Position numbers and translations under genes: made by a program. 45,796 bases of DNA from Rhodanobacteraceae bacterium. Lineage in GTDB: Bacteria > Pseudomonadota > Gammaproteobacteria > Xanthomonadales > Rhodanobacteraceae. The first letter of the stretch is position 1, and each line of letters begins with the position of its first letter. Of the stretch, positions 20,373 to 29,197 are shown piece by piece. The DNA lies in assembly GCA_025928585.1 (NCBI GenBank), contig JAICJG010000008.1:1-45796 (forward strand), in the 5' to 3' direction. Under the pieces are notes generated by a model, which ran no database searches, had not been told where the DNA came from, and was given only the letters and a program-made list of their open reading frames with translations.

Positions 20373-20918
20373 TCAGTTTTGCAGGCGCGGAAAACGTTCG
20401 GCGATGTCGTCACCCGTGAAGGCTGCCACCCAACCCTCGGCATTCGTGAACAGGCGGATGGCGACGAAGTGCGGGTTGGGTCCCATGTCGAACCAGTGGC
20501 GGGTGCCGTCCGGGACGCCAATCAGATCCCCGGCTTCGCAGAGGACGTCGTAGATGCGCTCGCCGATGTGCAGGGTGAACTGGCCTTGGCCCGCGACGAA
20601 GAATCGCACCTCGTCCTCGGAATGGCTGTGTTCGGACAGAAATTTTCGACGCAGCGCGTCCTTTTGCGGATGGTCGGCGGTCAGTGATATCACGTCCACG
20701 GCCTGATAACCCTTCTCGCGCTGCAGGCGTTCAATATCGTCGCGATACGCAGCGATCACGTCCTCCTGGCTCGCACCGGGGGCGATCGGCTTGGTGGCTT
20801 CCCAGCGCTCGAAGCGCACCCCGACCTCGTCCAGCGCGTGCGCGATCATCTCGTGGTCGAAAAGGGTGCCGAGCGGACGCGCGGGGTCGCGCTGGTCGTA
20901 CACGCGCAGGCGGCTCAT
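20373..20918 (-). CDS. mtnD: Acireductone dioxygenase
   Basis: SRLRVYDQRDPARPL, LSEHSHSEDEVRFFVAGQGQFTLHIGE, VPDGTRHWFDMG metal-binding cupin. Confidence 0.94.
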   Translation of the reverse strand: MSRLRVYDQRDPARPLGTLFDHEMIAHALDEVGVRFERWEATKPIAPGASQEDVIAAYRDDIERLQREKGYQAVDVISLTADHPQKDALRRKFLSEHSHSEDEVRFFVAGQGQFTLHIGERIYDVLCEAGDLIGVPDGTRHWFDMGPNPHFVAIRLFTNAEGWVAAFTGDDIAERFPRLQN

Positions 20919-21562
20919 GGGATCGCTCCGAGACGTTTCAGGTCAAGTTCGCAAACCAGCAGGAATTCGAGGGCTTCGAGGTGGCGACGGGCTTCCGGCA
21001 TGTCGCGGCCCCAAGTGTAAAGGCCGTGGCCTTCGATAAGGTAGCCATGGAGCGGTTTGGAGTCGTCCAGCCATGCGGCGACCTTCCGCTCGATGTCGGC
21101 CATGTCCTGCGAGTTCGGAAAAACGGGAACGTCGAGGCGCGCCTCGTGGCTGGTGTAACCGGTCAGCGCCTTCTGCAGTTCCCAGCCCTGCAGTGCGACT
21201 ACGCCGTCCTTCGCGAACAGCCGCGAGGCGACAGTCTGGTTGGGCGAGTGGGTATGCAGGATTGCGCCGGTTTCGGGACTGCGGCGATAGAGCTGCAGGT
21301 GCAGGTTGGTCTCCGCGGAAGGGCGGGCGTTCGAGTCCACGGGGAGGCCATCGAGACGGATGGCCATCACGTCCGCCGCTGACAGCGCACCCTTGTCGCG
21401 CCCCGAGACGGTGACGGCGATGGTGTCTGCATCGAGCCGCATCGAGAAGTTGCCGCTGGTGGCCGGCGTCCATCCGCGCGCGGCGAGGTCGCTCCCGGCG
21501 CGCGCGATTTCCTCACCGCAGGCATGCAGGCGGGCGGCGAGTTCGGAAGGTGCGAGCGGCAT
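20915..21562 (-). CDS. mtnB: Methylthioribulose-1-phosphate dehydratase
   Basis: WTPATSGNFSMRLDADTIAVTVSGRDKG, AILHTHSPNQTVASRL, GHGLYTWGRDMPEARRHLEALEFL; aldolase class II fold. Confidence 0.93.
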   Translation of the reverse strand: MPLAPSELAARLHACGEEIARAGSDLAARGWTPATSGNFSMRLDADTIAVTVSGRDKGALSAADVMAIRLDGLPVDSNARPSAETNLHLQLYRRSPETGAILHTHSPNQTVASRLFAKDGVVALQGWELQKALTGYTSHEARLDVPVFPNSQDMADIERKVAAWLDDSKPLHGYLIEGHGLYTWGRDMPEARRHLEALEFLLVCELDLKRLGAIP

Positions 21563-21694
21563 GCGGATCCAGGTGACGATGGATGGAAGACTGAATGTAG
21601 CATGTGGCTGCGAGCGAAAAGACCTGCGGCCGGGCGCGCGCTGGCGTACCATGCGCAAGGTGCCCTGATCGCTGCTTACAAAAGGAGTGCTGAC

Positions 21695-22021
21695 ATGACC
21701 GAAGAGACCCCTTCCAGCCGCCGCCGTTTCCTGAAGTTGGCGGGCGGTGCGACCGCCGCCGCAATGTTCCTCGGTGCGCTGCCCCGCCGCGTTTGGGCAG
21801 CCTTGCCGCATCTGACGCAAGCGAACAATGCGACTGCGAAAGCGCTGCATTACGTGGATGACGAAACCCAGGCACCGGCGCCGCACACGCCGGGTCAGCG
21901 CTGCGACGGCTGCGTCCACTACCAGGGCAAACCGGGCGAGGCGTGGGGGCCGTGCGCAATCTTCCCGGGATACGACGTCAACGCCAAGGGATGGTGCGCA
22001 GGTTTCCAGGCCAAGAGCTGA
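21695..22021 (+). CDS. High-potential iron-sulfur protein (HiPIP) with Tat signal
   Basis: SSRRRFLKLAGGATAA Tat motif; QRCDGCVHYQG..GPCAIFPGYDVNAKGWCAGF four-Cys HiPIP pattern. Confidence 0.92.
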   Translation: MTEETPSSRRRFLKLAGGATAAAMFLGALPRRVWAALPHLTQANNATAKALHYVDDETQAPAPHTPGQRCDGCVHYQGKPGEAWGPCAIFPGYDVNAKGWCAGFQAKS

Positions 22022-22039
22022 TGCTGCGGCGTTGGGCGA

Positions 22040-22285
22040 TGACAGCCGCCCGCGCGGGCAAGTGATCGGGATGCCCGCGCCCGGCACGACAGCTTGAAAG
22101 ACGAAGGAGGCGGGCGGCAACTGGAAAAGTTGCTGCCCGGATACGGCAAGCGGAGGAGCTGACTACGCTTGCCGCACCGGGCAACGGTCCGGGGTCCACT
22201 GCCAATGGGAAATCCCGCGGAGCACGCATCATAGCGCGGGGATCGACAGGGGCCAAGGTTGCCGTGACCGATTTGCGGCGTATTT
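22040..22285 (+). ncRNA. Candidate structured noncoding RNA (strand uncertain)
   Basis: Noncoding gap between convergent genes with GCCCGCGCGGGC (22048-22059), CGGGCGGCAACT-ggaaa-AGTTGCTGCCCG (22111-22139), CGGCAAGCG..CGCTTGCCG (22144-22174), CCCGCG..CGCGGG (about 22214-22240) and a T8 run at about 22275-22282. Confidence 0.3.
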
Positions 22286-22582
22286 TTTTTCGCGTTATGG
22301 AACAAACGCTTACGGCGTTAATGTTTCGTTGCTTCGAGAGTTTTCCACAGTACGCGAGCGTACGGTCAAGGGCCTCTCAAGGCACCGCCGTGGCGCGATC
22401 CGAGATCTTTGCACGCCGCATTCCGGCCCTTTGACGAGGCTCCCGCCTCATCGAGTCGCACCCGCGCTTTCCGACGTGGCACGGCAAACCGGCGACGCGG
22501 CGAAGACTTCTTGCGGTGGGAACGCGCGCGCAACGAGGTTCCGCCGCGGACGGAATCGGTGCGCGTCCGCCTTGCACTGGCG

Positions 22583-24031
22583 TCAGGTTTGCCGCAGCTT
22601 GCTGTGGCGATAGCCGTAGCCGAAGTAGATGCCGAAGCCGAGCAGCGTCCACAGGCCCATCAGCGTCCAGTTGTACCAGTTCTCCCAGTACAGCAGCATC
22701 AGGCAACTCAGCACCCCCAGCGTGCAGGTGACCGTGGCCCACGGCACCCGGAACGTCCGCGGCAGGTCGGGACGGGTGCGGCGCAGGATCAACACGCCCG
22801 CGCAGACCGCGACGAACGCGAGCAGCGTGCCCATCGACACCAGGTCGCCCAGCACGTCCAGCGGGAACACCGCGGCGAGCAGGGCGATGCCGCAGCCGGT
22901 GATCACGGTATTTACGTGGGGGGTGCGATAGCGCGGATGCAGCTTCGAGAAAACCGGGGGCAGCATGCCGTCGCGGCCCATGATCATGAAGATGCGCGGT
23001 TGCGCGATGATCATCACCAGCACCACGGACCCCAACCCGAGCAGGGCGCCGATCTCGACCAGCCAGCGCAGCCAGTCGAGTTGCGGGTGTGCGGCCACCG
23101 CAGTGACCACCGGTTCGGCGGTACCGAGTTTGGCAAACGGGATCAGGCCCGTCAGCACCGCCGCCATGGCGACGTAGAGTACCGTGCAGATCGCCAGTGA
23201 TGCGAGGGTGCCGATCGGCAGGTCGCGCTGCGGGTTCTTGGCTTCCTGCGCGGCGGTCGAGGTGGCTTCGAAGCCGATGTAGGCGAAAAAGACCAGCGTC
23301 GCAGCGCGCATGATGCCGCCCCAGCCGTATTTCTCCGGGCCTTGGGCGGGCGGGATGAACGGGTGCCACAAATCCGGATTCACGTAGTGCCAGCCGGCCA
23401 CGATCACGATCACGATCAAGGTGACTTTCAGGACCACGATCGCCGTGTTGACGCCGCTCGACTCGCGGATGCCGACGTAGCACAGCCAAGTCAGCAGGAG
23501 CACCAGGATGACCGCGGGCAGGTTGAAGAGCGCGCCGGTGACCACGAGGTGCTTGTCCACGAAGGCGATGGGCGCGTTGCTCAAGTCCGCTGGCAGGCGC
23601 AGCCCCAGGTGGTCCAGCAGGCTCCGGAAGTAACCGGTCCAGCTCACGGCGACGGCCGAGGCCGAGACGCCGTATTCCAGCACCATGTTCCAGCCGATGA
23701 ACCAGGCGGCGAATTCGCCGAGCGTCGCATAAGCATAGGAATAGGAACTGCCCGACATCGGGATCAGCGTCGCAAACTCGGCGTAGCACAGCGCCGTGAA
23801 GCTGCAGCAGACCGCAGCGATCACGAACGACAGCAGCACCGCCGGACCGGCGTGTTCGGCCGCGGCTTGCCCGGTGATCACGAAGATCCCGCCGCCGATC
23901 ACCGCGCCGATGCCGAGCGCGGTCAGGCCCCAGGGCCCGAGGGTACGGCGCAGCTGCACGCCCTGCGCGTCAGCCTGCTCCGACGCGCCGCCGACGACCT
24001 TCCGTGCGAGTAGTTGCCGGAGGACGGTCAC
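22583..24031 (-). CDS. APC-superfamily (cationic amino acid transporter-like) permease
   Basis: GIGAVIGGGIFVITGQAAAEHAGPAVLLSFVIAA..ALCYAEFATLIPMSGSSYSYAYATLGE; about 12 TM segments. Confidence 0.93.
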   Translation of the reverse strand: MTVLRQLLARKVVGGASEQADAQGVQLRRTLGPWGLTALGIGAVIGGGIFVITGQAAAEHAGPAVLLSFVIAAVCCSFTALCYAEFATLIPMSGSSYSYAYATLGEFAAWFIGWNMVLEYGVSASAVAVSWTGYFRSLLDHLGLRLPADLSNAPIAFVDKHLVVTGALFNLPAVILVLLLTWLCYVGIRESSGVNTAIVVLKVTLIVIVIVAGWHYVNPDLWHPFIPPAQGPEKYGWGGIMRAATLVFFAYIGFEATSTAAQEAKNPQRDLPIGTLASLAICTVLYVAMAAVLTGLIPFAKLGTAEPVVTAVAAHPQLDWLRWLVEIGALLGLGSVVLVMIIAQPRIFMIMGRDGMLPPVFSKLHPRYRTPHVNTVITGCGIALLAAVFPLDVLGDLVSMGTLLAFVAVCAGVLILRRTRPDLPRTFRVPWATVTCTLGVLSCLMLLYWENWYNWTLMGLWTLLGFGIYFGYGYRHSKLRQT

Positions 24032-24146
24032 GCGGTTTCCGGGTGAGCGGGAACGGGCGTGTTCGGCACGGCGAAATCCGGTCCAGAGCCACGGCAGACG
24101 AACGGGCGGGCGTCACTGCCCGCCGCCTCGTCGCGGACGAACGGCA

Positions 24147-25679
24147 TCACACCACTTCATCCAGCGCGTGGGTGATTTGCTCCGGCGACATCTGGCTACG
24201 GCGATAGCCGTAGAGGCGATAGAAGATCAGGCCGATCACCGCCCAGCCGACGAACACCACCTTGGCGACGACGCTCAGGTTGACGAACAGCAACAGGCAC
24301 CCGGCGACCGCCAGTGGGCATACGATCCACACGAACGGCGTGCGGAACGGACGTTTGCGACCCGGCTGGGTCCGGCGCAGGATCATCACGCCCACGGACA
24401 CCATGGCGAAGGCGAGCAGGGTGCCGGCGTTGGACGTATCCGCCAGCTTGCCGACCGGGAACAGCGCGGCACACAGCGACACCACGATGCCGGTGACGTA
24501 GGTGATCACGTGCGGGGTGAAGAAGCGCGGGTGTACCTTCGAGAACACGTTGGGCAGCAGGCCGTCGCGCGACATCGTGAAGAAGATGCGGGTCTGGCCG
24601 AACATCATCATCAGGATGACCGACGGCAGCGCCACGATGGCTGCCAGTTCGATCATGACGGCGACCCTCGGGTGTCCCAGCGTGCTCATCACCTGCGCCA
24701 GTGGTTCGTGACTGCATACGAGCGCCTGCGAATTTCCGCACGCCGCCGCGAACGCGGGAGTGCCCGGATCGAGGAACGCGCCGGTCGCGCTCGTGAGCGG
24801 CTGGGCGCCGACCGAACCGGCGGCGCCATAGCCGACCAGCAGGTAGAAGATCGTGCAGATCACCAGCGCGGCGATCAGGCCGATCGGAATGTTGCGGTTG
24901 GGATTGCGGGTTTCCTCGGCAGCGGTGGACACCGCATCGAACCCCACGTACGCGAAGAAGATGGATGCCGCCGCCCCCAGCACGCCGATGCCGTTGCTGC
25001 CTATCGGGTTGCCCCAACCAGTCGGCAGGAACGGATGAAGGTTGGCGTTCTTGACCGCCGGTACGGCGATGATGACGAACACGGTCAGGGCAATGATCTT
25101 GATCGCCACCAGCACGGCGTTCACGCGCGCACTCTTGGACGTGCCGATCACCAGCAGGCCGGTTACCGCGACGCCGATCAGGAAGGCCAGCAGGTTGAAC
25201 CCGCCGCCCAGCGTGGGGCCGACCTGCAGCCAGTGCGGAAGCGAGAGCGCGCCCGGCTTGACCAATCCGAAGATGCCGCTGTTGAGCAGCCCGTTGACGT
25301 AGCCGGCCCAGCCCACGCACACCGCCGTTGCACCGATCGCGTACTCCAACACCAGTGCCCAGCCCACGATCCAGGCGATCAGCTCGCCCATTACGCCGTA
25401 CGAGTAGGTATATGCGGAACCGGACACCGGAACCATGGCGGCGAGTTCGGCGTACGCGAGGGCGGCCAGGCCGCATACCGCCGCAGCGATCACGAACGAC
25501 ACCATCATGCCGGGACCGGCTTTCTGGGCCGCTTCGGCGGTCAACACGAAAATGCCGGTGCCGATCACTGCGCCGATGCCGAGCAAGGTCAACTGGATCG
25601 GACCCAACTGGCGCTTCAGCGATTTCTTTTCGGCCGTTGCGAGGATTTGTTCAAGCGGCTTGACGCGCCAGAAGATCAT
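24147..25679 (-). CDS. APC-superfamily (cationic amino acid transporter-like) permease, paralog
   Basis: GIGAVIGTGIFVLTAEAAQKAGPGMMVSFVIAA..ALAYAELAAMVPVSGSAYTYSYGVMGE. Confidence 0.93.
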   Translation of the reverse strand: MIFWRVKPLEQILATAEKKSLKRQLGPIQLTLLGIGAVIGTGIFVLTAEAAQKAGPGMMVSFVIAAAVCGLAALAYAELAAMVPVSGSAYTYSYGVMGELIAWIVGWALVLEYAIGATAVCVGWAGYVNGLLNSGIFGLVKPGALSLPHWLQVGPTLGGGFNLLAFLIGVAVTGLLVIGTSKSARVNAVLVAIKIIALTVFVIIAVPAVKNANLHPFLPTGWGNPIGSNGIGVLGAAASIFFAYVGFDAVSTAAEETRNPNRNIPIGLIAALVICTIFYLLVGYGAAGSVGAQPLTSATGAFLDPGTPAFAAACGNSQALVCSHEPLAQVMSTLGHPRVAVMIELAAIVALPSVILMMMFGQTRIFFTMSRDGLLPNVFSKVHPRFFTPHVITYVTGIVVSLCAALFPVGKLADTSNAGTLLAFAMVSVGVMILRRTQPGRKRPFRTPFVWIVCPLAVAGCLLLFVNLSVVAKVVFVGWAVIGLIFYRLYGYRRSQMSPEQITHALDEVV

Positions 25680-25950
25680 TGGGTGCCCTCAATCACGTCG
25701 GGTTCGCGGCGGGGGTACCGTGGTCGCGCACATTCGTGCCCCGGGATGCATCCGCCAGCGCTCCCCTCGAAACGTCGCGGTCTCGCGACAGCCGCGAGCG
25801 TGCCGTACCATACCGGTGCTTTTCATCCACGACAAGCGCCGGATGGCACCTAGGCCGGTCTGCGCTTGGGCGGATCCCGCCCGAAGGTCTCGCGGGCCAG
25901 GCAAGCGACCATCCGTGGCCGCAGCCCGTCCACAAAACCGCCGCCAACGC

Positions 25951-26514
25951 TCACGCTCGCCCCGAAAATTCACCCGTCACGGTATTCACCCACACGCGCT
26001 CGCCGGTCTTGATGTATTCGGGGACCTGGAGTTCGATGCCGGTCTCGAGCGTGGCGGGCTTGGTGCGCTTGGTCGCCGAGGCGCCTTTCAGTTCCGGTGC
26101 GGTGTCGATGATCCTCAATGCGACGCTGGTCGGCACCTGCAATGCTACCGGTGCGTCGTCGATCAACTGCACGTAGTAACCGTCCACCCCTTCGACGATG
26201 TACGCCGCGCTGTCGCCGACCACGTCCGGGTCGAGCGCATAGGGCGTGTAGTCCTCGGCGTCGAGGAACACCAGCGCATCACCGTCCTTGTACGAGTAGT
26301 TCGCCGCGCGGCGGGTGAGTTCCATTTCCTTGAGGTCGTCGTCGGCGCGGAGGCTCACATCCAGCTTGCGACCGCCCGGGATCGAGTACAGCGTGAAGCG
26401 GAAGGTGACGTTGCCGCCACGTGCAGTGGGCGCGCTGCGTTCGAGGTCGCGCACCTGGTACACGGTGCCCTCGTGTTCGACCACGGTGCCCTTCTTGATA
26501 TCGGAGGCTTTCAT
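25951..26514 (-). CDS. yeiP: Elongation factor P-like protein YeiP (EfpL)
   Basis: [40 protein letters not shown]...[12 protein letters not shown]...[46 protein letters not shown]-type loop typical of YeiP rather than EF-P. Confidence 0.93.
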   Translation of the reverse strand: MKASDIKKGTVVEHEGTVYQVRDLERSAPTARGGNVTFRFTLYSIPGGRKLDVSLRADDDLKEMELTRRAANYSYKDGDALVFLDAEDYTPYALDPDVVGDSAAYIVEGVDGYYVQLIDDAPVALQVPTSVALRIIDTAPELKGASATKRTKPATLETGIELQVPEYIKTGERVWVNTVTGEFSGRA

Positions 26515-26542
26515 GAGTGCTCGGGGATCCGGTTCTGGAAAT

Positions 26543-26613
26543 CGGGATTCGCCAACGGCGCGAGGAGCGGGCTGTGGGCCTTTCGAATCCCGAATCCCGT
26601 CTCTCGAATCCCG
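26543..26613. repeat. Short intergenic repeats CGAATCCCG (26584-26592, 26591-26599, 26605-26613) and inverted CGGGATTCG (26543-26551)
   Basis: Direct reading. Confidence 0.75.
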
Positions 26614-26616
26614 GCT

Positions 26617-27384
26617 CTATTTCGGCTGCATCCGGATCGCACCGTCCAACCGGATCACGCTGCCATTGAGGTAACGATTGCCGATGATGAACGCGACCGT
26701 TTCGGCGAATTCCTCCGGCTTGCCGAGCCGGGAGGGATAGGGCACCTGCGCGCACAGCGACTGGTAGACCTGCTCGGGCATTCCGTCGACCATCGGGGTG
26801 TGGAACACGCCCGGCGCGATCGTCATGACCCGCACGCCGATCCGGGCGAATTCGCGGGCCATCGGCAGCGTCATGCCGACGATGCCGCCTTTCGACGCCG
26901 AATACGCAGCCTGTCCGATCTGGCCTTCGTAGGCGGCCACCGACGCGGTGTTGACGATGACGCCGCGTTCGCCGTCCTCGCCGGGTTCGCTGGATTGCAT
27001 CAGCGCGGCGCCGGCCTTGGCGACGTTGAAACTGCCGACCAGGTTCACCATCACCGTGGTCGCGAAATTCTTCAACGGCATCGGACCTTCCTTGCCCAGC
27101 ACGCGGCCGGAACCCAGGATGCCTGCGCAGTTCATCACCACGTTCAATCCGCCCATCGCCTCGCGCGCGGCGGCGGCGTTGGCGACGACCCCTTCCTCGC
27201 TGGTCACATCGGTCTGGAAGAAGCGTGCGGCGTCCCCGAGTTCCTCCGCAGCCGACCGCCCGTTGTCGTCGTTGACATCGAACAGCGCGACCTTGCCGCC
27301 GCGTGCGACGAAGTGCCGCGCCACCGCGTAGCCGAGTCCCGATGCTCCGCCGGTAACGATCGCCTTGACCCGGTCGAGTTGCAT
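26617..27384 (-). CDS. SDR-family 3-hydroxyacyl-CoA dehydrogenase (type II, HSD17B10-like)
   Basis: KAIVTGGASGLGYAVARHFVARGGKVALFDVN, NCAGILGSG, YSASKGGIVGMTLPMAREFA. Confidence 0.88.
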   Translation of the reverse strand: MQLDRVKAIVTGGASGLGYAVARHFVARGGKVALFDVNDDNGRSAAEELGDAARFFQTDVTSEEGVVANAAAAREAMGGLNVVMNCAGILGSGRVLGKEGPMPLKNFATTVMVNLVGSFNVAKAGAALMQSSEPGEDGERGVIVNTASVAAYEGQIGQAAYSASKGGIVGMTLPMAREFARIGVRVMTIAPGVFHTPMVDGMPEQVYQSLCAQVPYPSRLGKPEEFAETVAFIIGNRYLNGSVIRLDGAIRMQPK

Positions 27385-27475
27385 CCGCGTGCTCCCTGAT
27401 TCGCAAATCCGAAATTGTAATGCAGGAGCCTGCGTGCAGGCGATTCGCGGGAATCCAGCACGAGCACGCCCGCGC

Positions 27476-27964
27476 CTACAACGCGCGGATGAACCAGCGG
27501 TCGCAACCGTGATGGCCGGTCATGCCCAGCGGCGCACCCAGCGGCTGGAAACCGTGCTTGCGATACAGGGCTTGTGCCGCGTCCATGCCCGTCAGGGTTT
27601 CGAGGTAGCAACGCCCGAAGCCGAGCGCGCGCGCCGCATCGAGGCAACGTTCGATCATCGCGTTGCCTGCCCCGAAACCGCGCGCCTCCGGCATGAAATA
27701 CATCTTGCGCAGTTCGCAGACGTCGGGTTCGCCGTCGTCCAGCGGGGCCACACCCCCGCCACCCACGACTTTGCCGTCGATCTCGACCACGAAGTAGATG
27801 CTGCGCGGTTCCCGGTAGGCCTCGCACATCGCATCGACTTCCGCGTCGTGGATCGCGAAGCCCTCGCCGCCGGCGCCGAACTCCGGCATCACCGCGCGGA
27901 TGATCGCGGCGATCGCGGCGTCGTCGCGTGGCTCGATGGGGCGAATGAGGAAGGCTTGGGACAT
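27476..27964 (-). CDS. GNAT-family N-acetyltransferase
   Basis: FLIRPIEPRDDAAIAAIIRAV..LRKMYFMPEARGFGAGNAMIERCLDAARALGFGRCYLETLTGMDAAQALYRKHGF. Confidence 0.88.
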   Translation of the reverse strand: MSQAFLIRPIEPRDDAAIAAIIRAVMPEFGAGGEGFAIHDAEVDAMCEAYREPRSIYFVVEIDGKVVGGGGVAPLDDGEPDVCELRKMYFMPEARGFGAGNAMIERCLDAARALGFGRCYLETLTGMDAAQALYRKHGFQPLGAPLGMTGHHGCDRWFIRAL

Positions 27965-28078
27965 GGTTCGAGCGCCGAGCAATCGAGTGGACCGTTCAAG
28001 GAGCGTAGCGACGGAACCGCCAAAGCGTAACGCAGGAAATGCCGGCTCGGGCCTTTGGCCTCGAGCCGGCGCTCCTGT

Positions 28079-28975
28079 TCATTCGCCCATCCTGGCCCGC
28101 GTCACCCGGCTGGAGGTCGGCTTGCCGAGCTGCCTCGCGAGCCATGCGCCGGTTTCGATCAACCTGTCGAGGTCGACGCCGGTTTCGATGCCCATGCCCT
28201 GCAGCATGTACGTGACGTCCTCGCTGGCGACGTTGCCGGTCGCGCCCTTCGCATACGGGCAGCCGCCGGTGCCGGACACCGAGCTGTCGATCACCCGCAC
28301 GCCTTCCTCGAGGCAGACCAGGATGTTGGCGAGCGCCTGGTCGTAGGTGTCGTGGAAGTGCACTGCCAGCGCTTTCATCGGGACTTCCTGTGCCACCGCG
28401 TGCAGCATCGAGCGTGCCTTCACGGGCGTGCCCACGCCGATGGTGTCGCCGAGGGAAATTTCGTCGCAACCCAGGTCGTACAGGCGCTTGGACACGCGCA
28501 CCACGTCGCCCACCGCCACCTCGCCCTGGTACGGGCAGCCGAGCACAGTGGATACGTAGCCGCGCACCCGCACGCCTTCCGTGCGCGCGCGCTCGAGCAC
28601 CGGACGAAAACGCTCGATGGACTCGTCGATCGAGGCGTTGATGTTCTTCTGGTTGAACGCTTCGCTCGCAGCGGTGAACACCGCGATGCTGGTGACGCCC
28701 GCGGCGCGCGCGCGGTCGTAGCCGCGCATGTTGGGCACGAGCGCAGGGTAGTCGACGCCGGGCTTGCGCGCGATGCCGGCATACACCGCCTCGGCATCGG
28801 CGAGCTGCGGCACCCATTTCGGGCTCACGAAGCTGGTCGCCTCGATCGTTTGCAGGCCGCATGCCGACAACCGGTCGACCAGTTCGATCTTCACCTGGGT
28901 CGGGACGACGGTCTTCTCGTTCTGCAGGCCATCGCGGGCGCCGACTTCGACGATGCGGACACGGGTGGGAAACAT
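28079..28975 (-). CDS. Hydroxymethylglutaryl-CoA lyase
   Basis: RIVEVGARDGLQNEKTVVPTQVKIELVDRL, EATSFVSPKWVPQLADAE, HFHDTYDQALANI, GTGGCPYAKGATGNVASED. Confidence 0.95.
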   Translation of the reverse strand: MFPTRVRIVEVGARDGLQNEKTVVPTQVKIELVDRLSACGLQTIEATSFVSPKWVPQLADAEAVYAGIARKPGVDYPALVPNMRGYDRARAAGVTSIAVFTAASEAFNQKNINASIDESIERFRPVLERARTEGVRVRGYVSTVLGCPYQGEVAVGDVVRVSKRLYDLGCDEISLGDTIGVGTPVKARSMLHAVAQEVPMKALAVHFHDTYDQALANILVCLEEGVRVIDSSVSGTGGCPYAKGATGNVASEDVTYMLQGMGIETGVDLDRLIETGAWLARQLGKPTSSRVTRARMGE

Positions 28976-29197
28976 GCAGGGCTCTTTTCGGGTGTTCCGG
29001 CGGCGAGGAGGCCGGGCGCGCGAACCGGCGTGACCGCCGCCATCCTGGCAGCGTATCGAAGCAATCACGGCGCAGCCCTTCCACGGGCCACATGATGCCA
29101 TGGCACACGGATCGCAGGTTCGAAATCGTCGCGCGCTGCGTACCGCCGCACCGGCAGCGGGTTCGTCGCGGGCGGCGGCGCTTCGAGCCGCCCGCGA

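Noticed and set aside
23796-25853. 685-aa plus-strand ORF opposite the permeases
   Set aside because: Antisense shadow of clear APC permease genes in high-GC DNA; His/Asp/Arg-rich composition with no recognisable domain
26543-26613. CGAATCCCG repeats as a regulator-binding site
   Set aside because: Looks like a common short intergenic repeat family; no evidence of a binding protein, so listed only as a repeat
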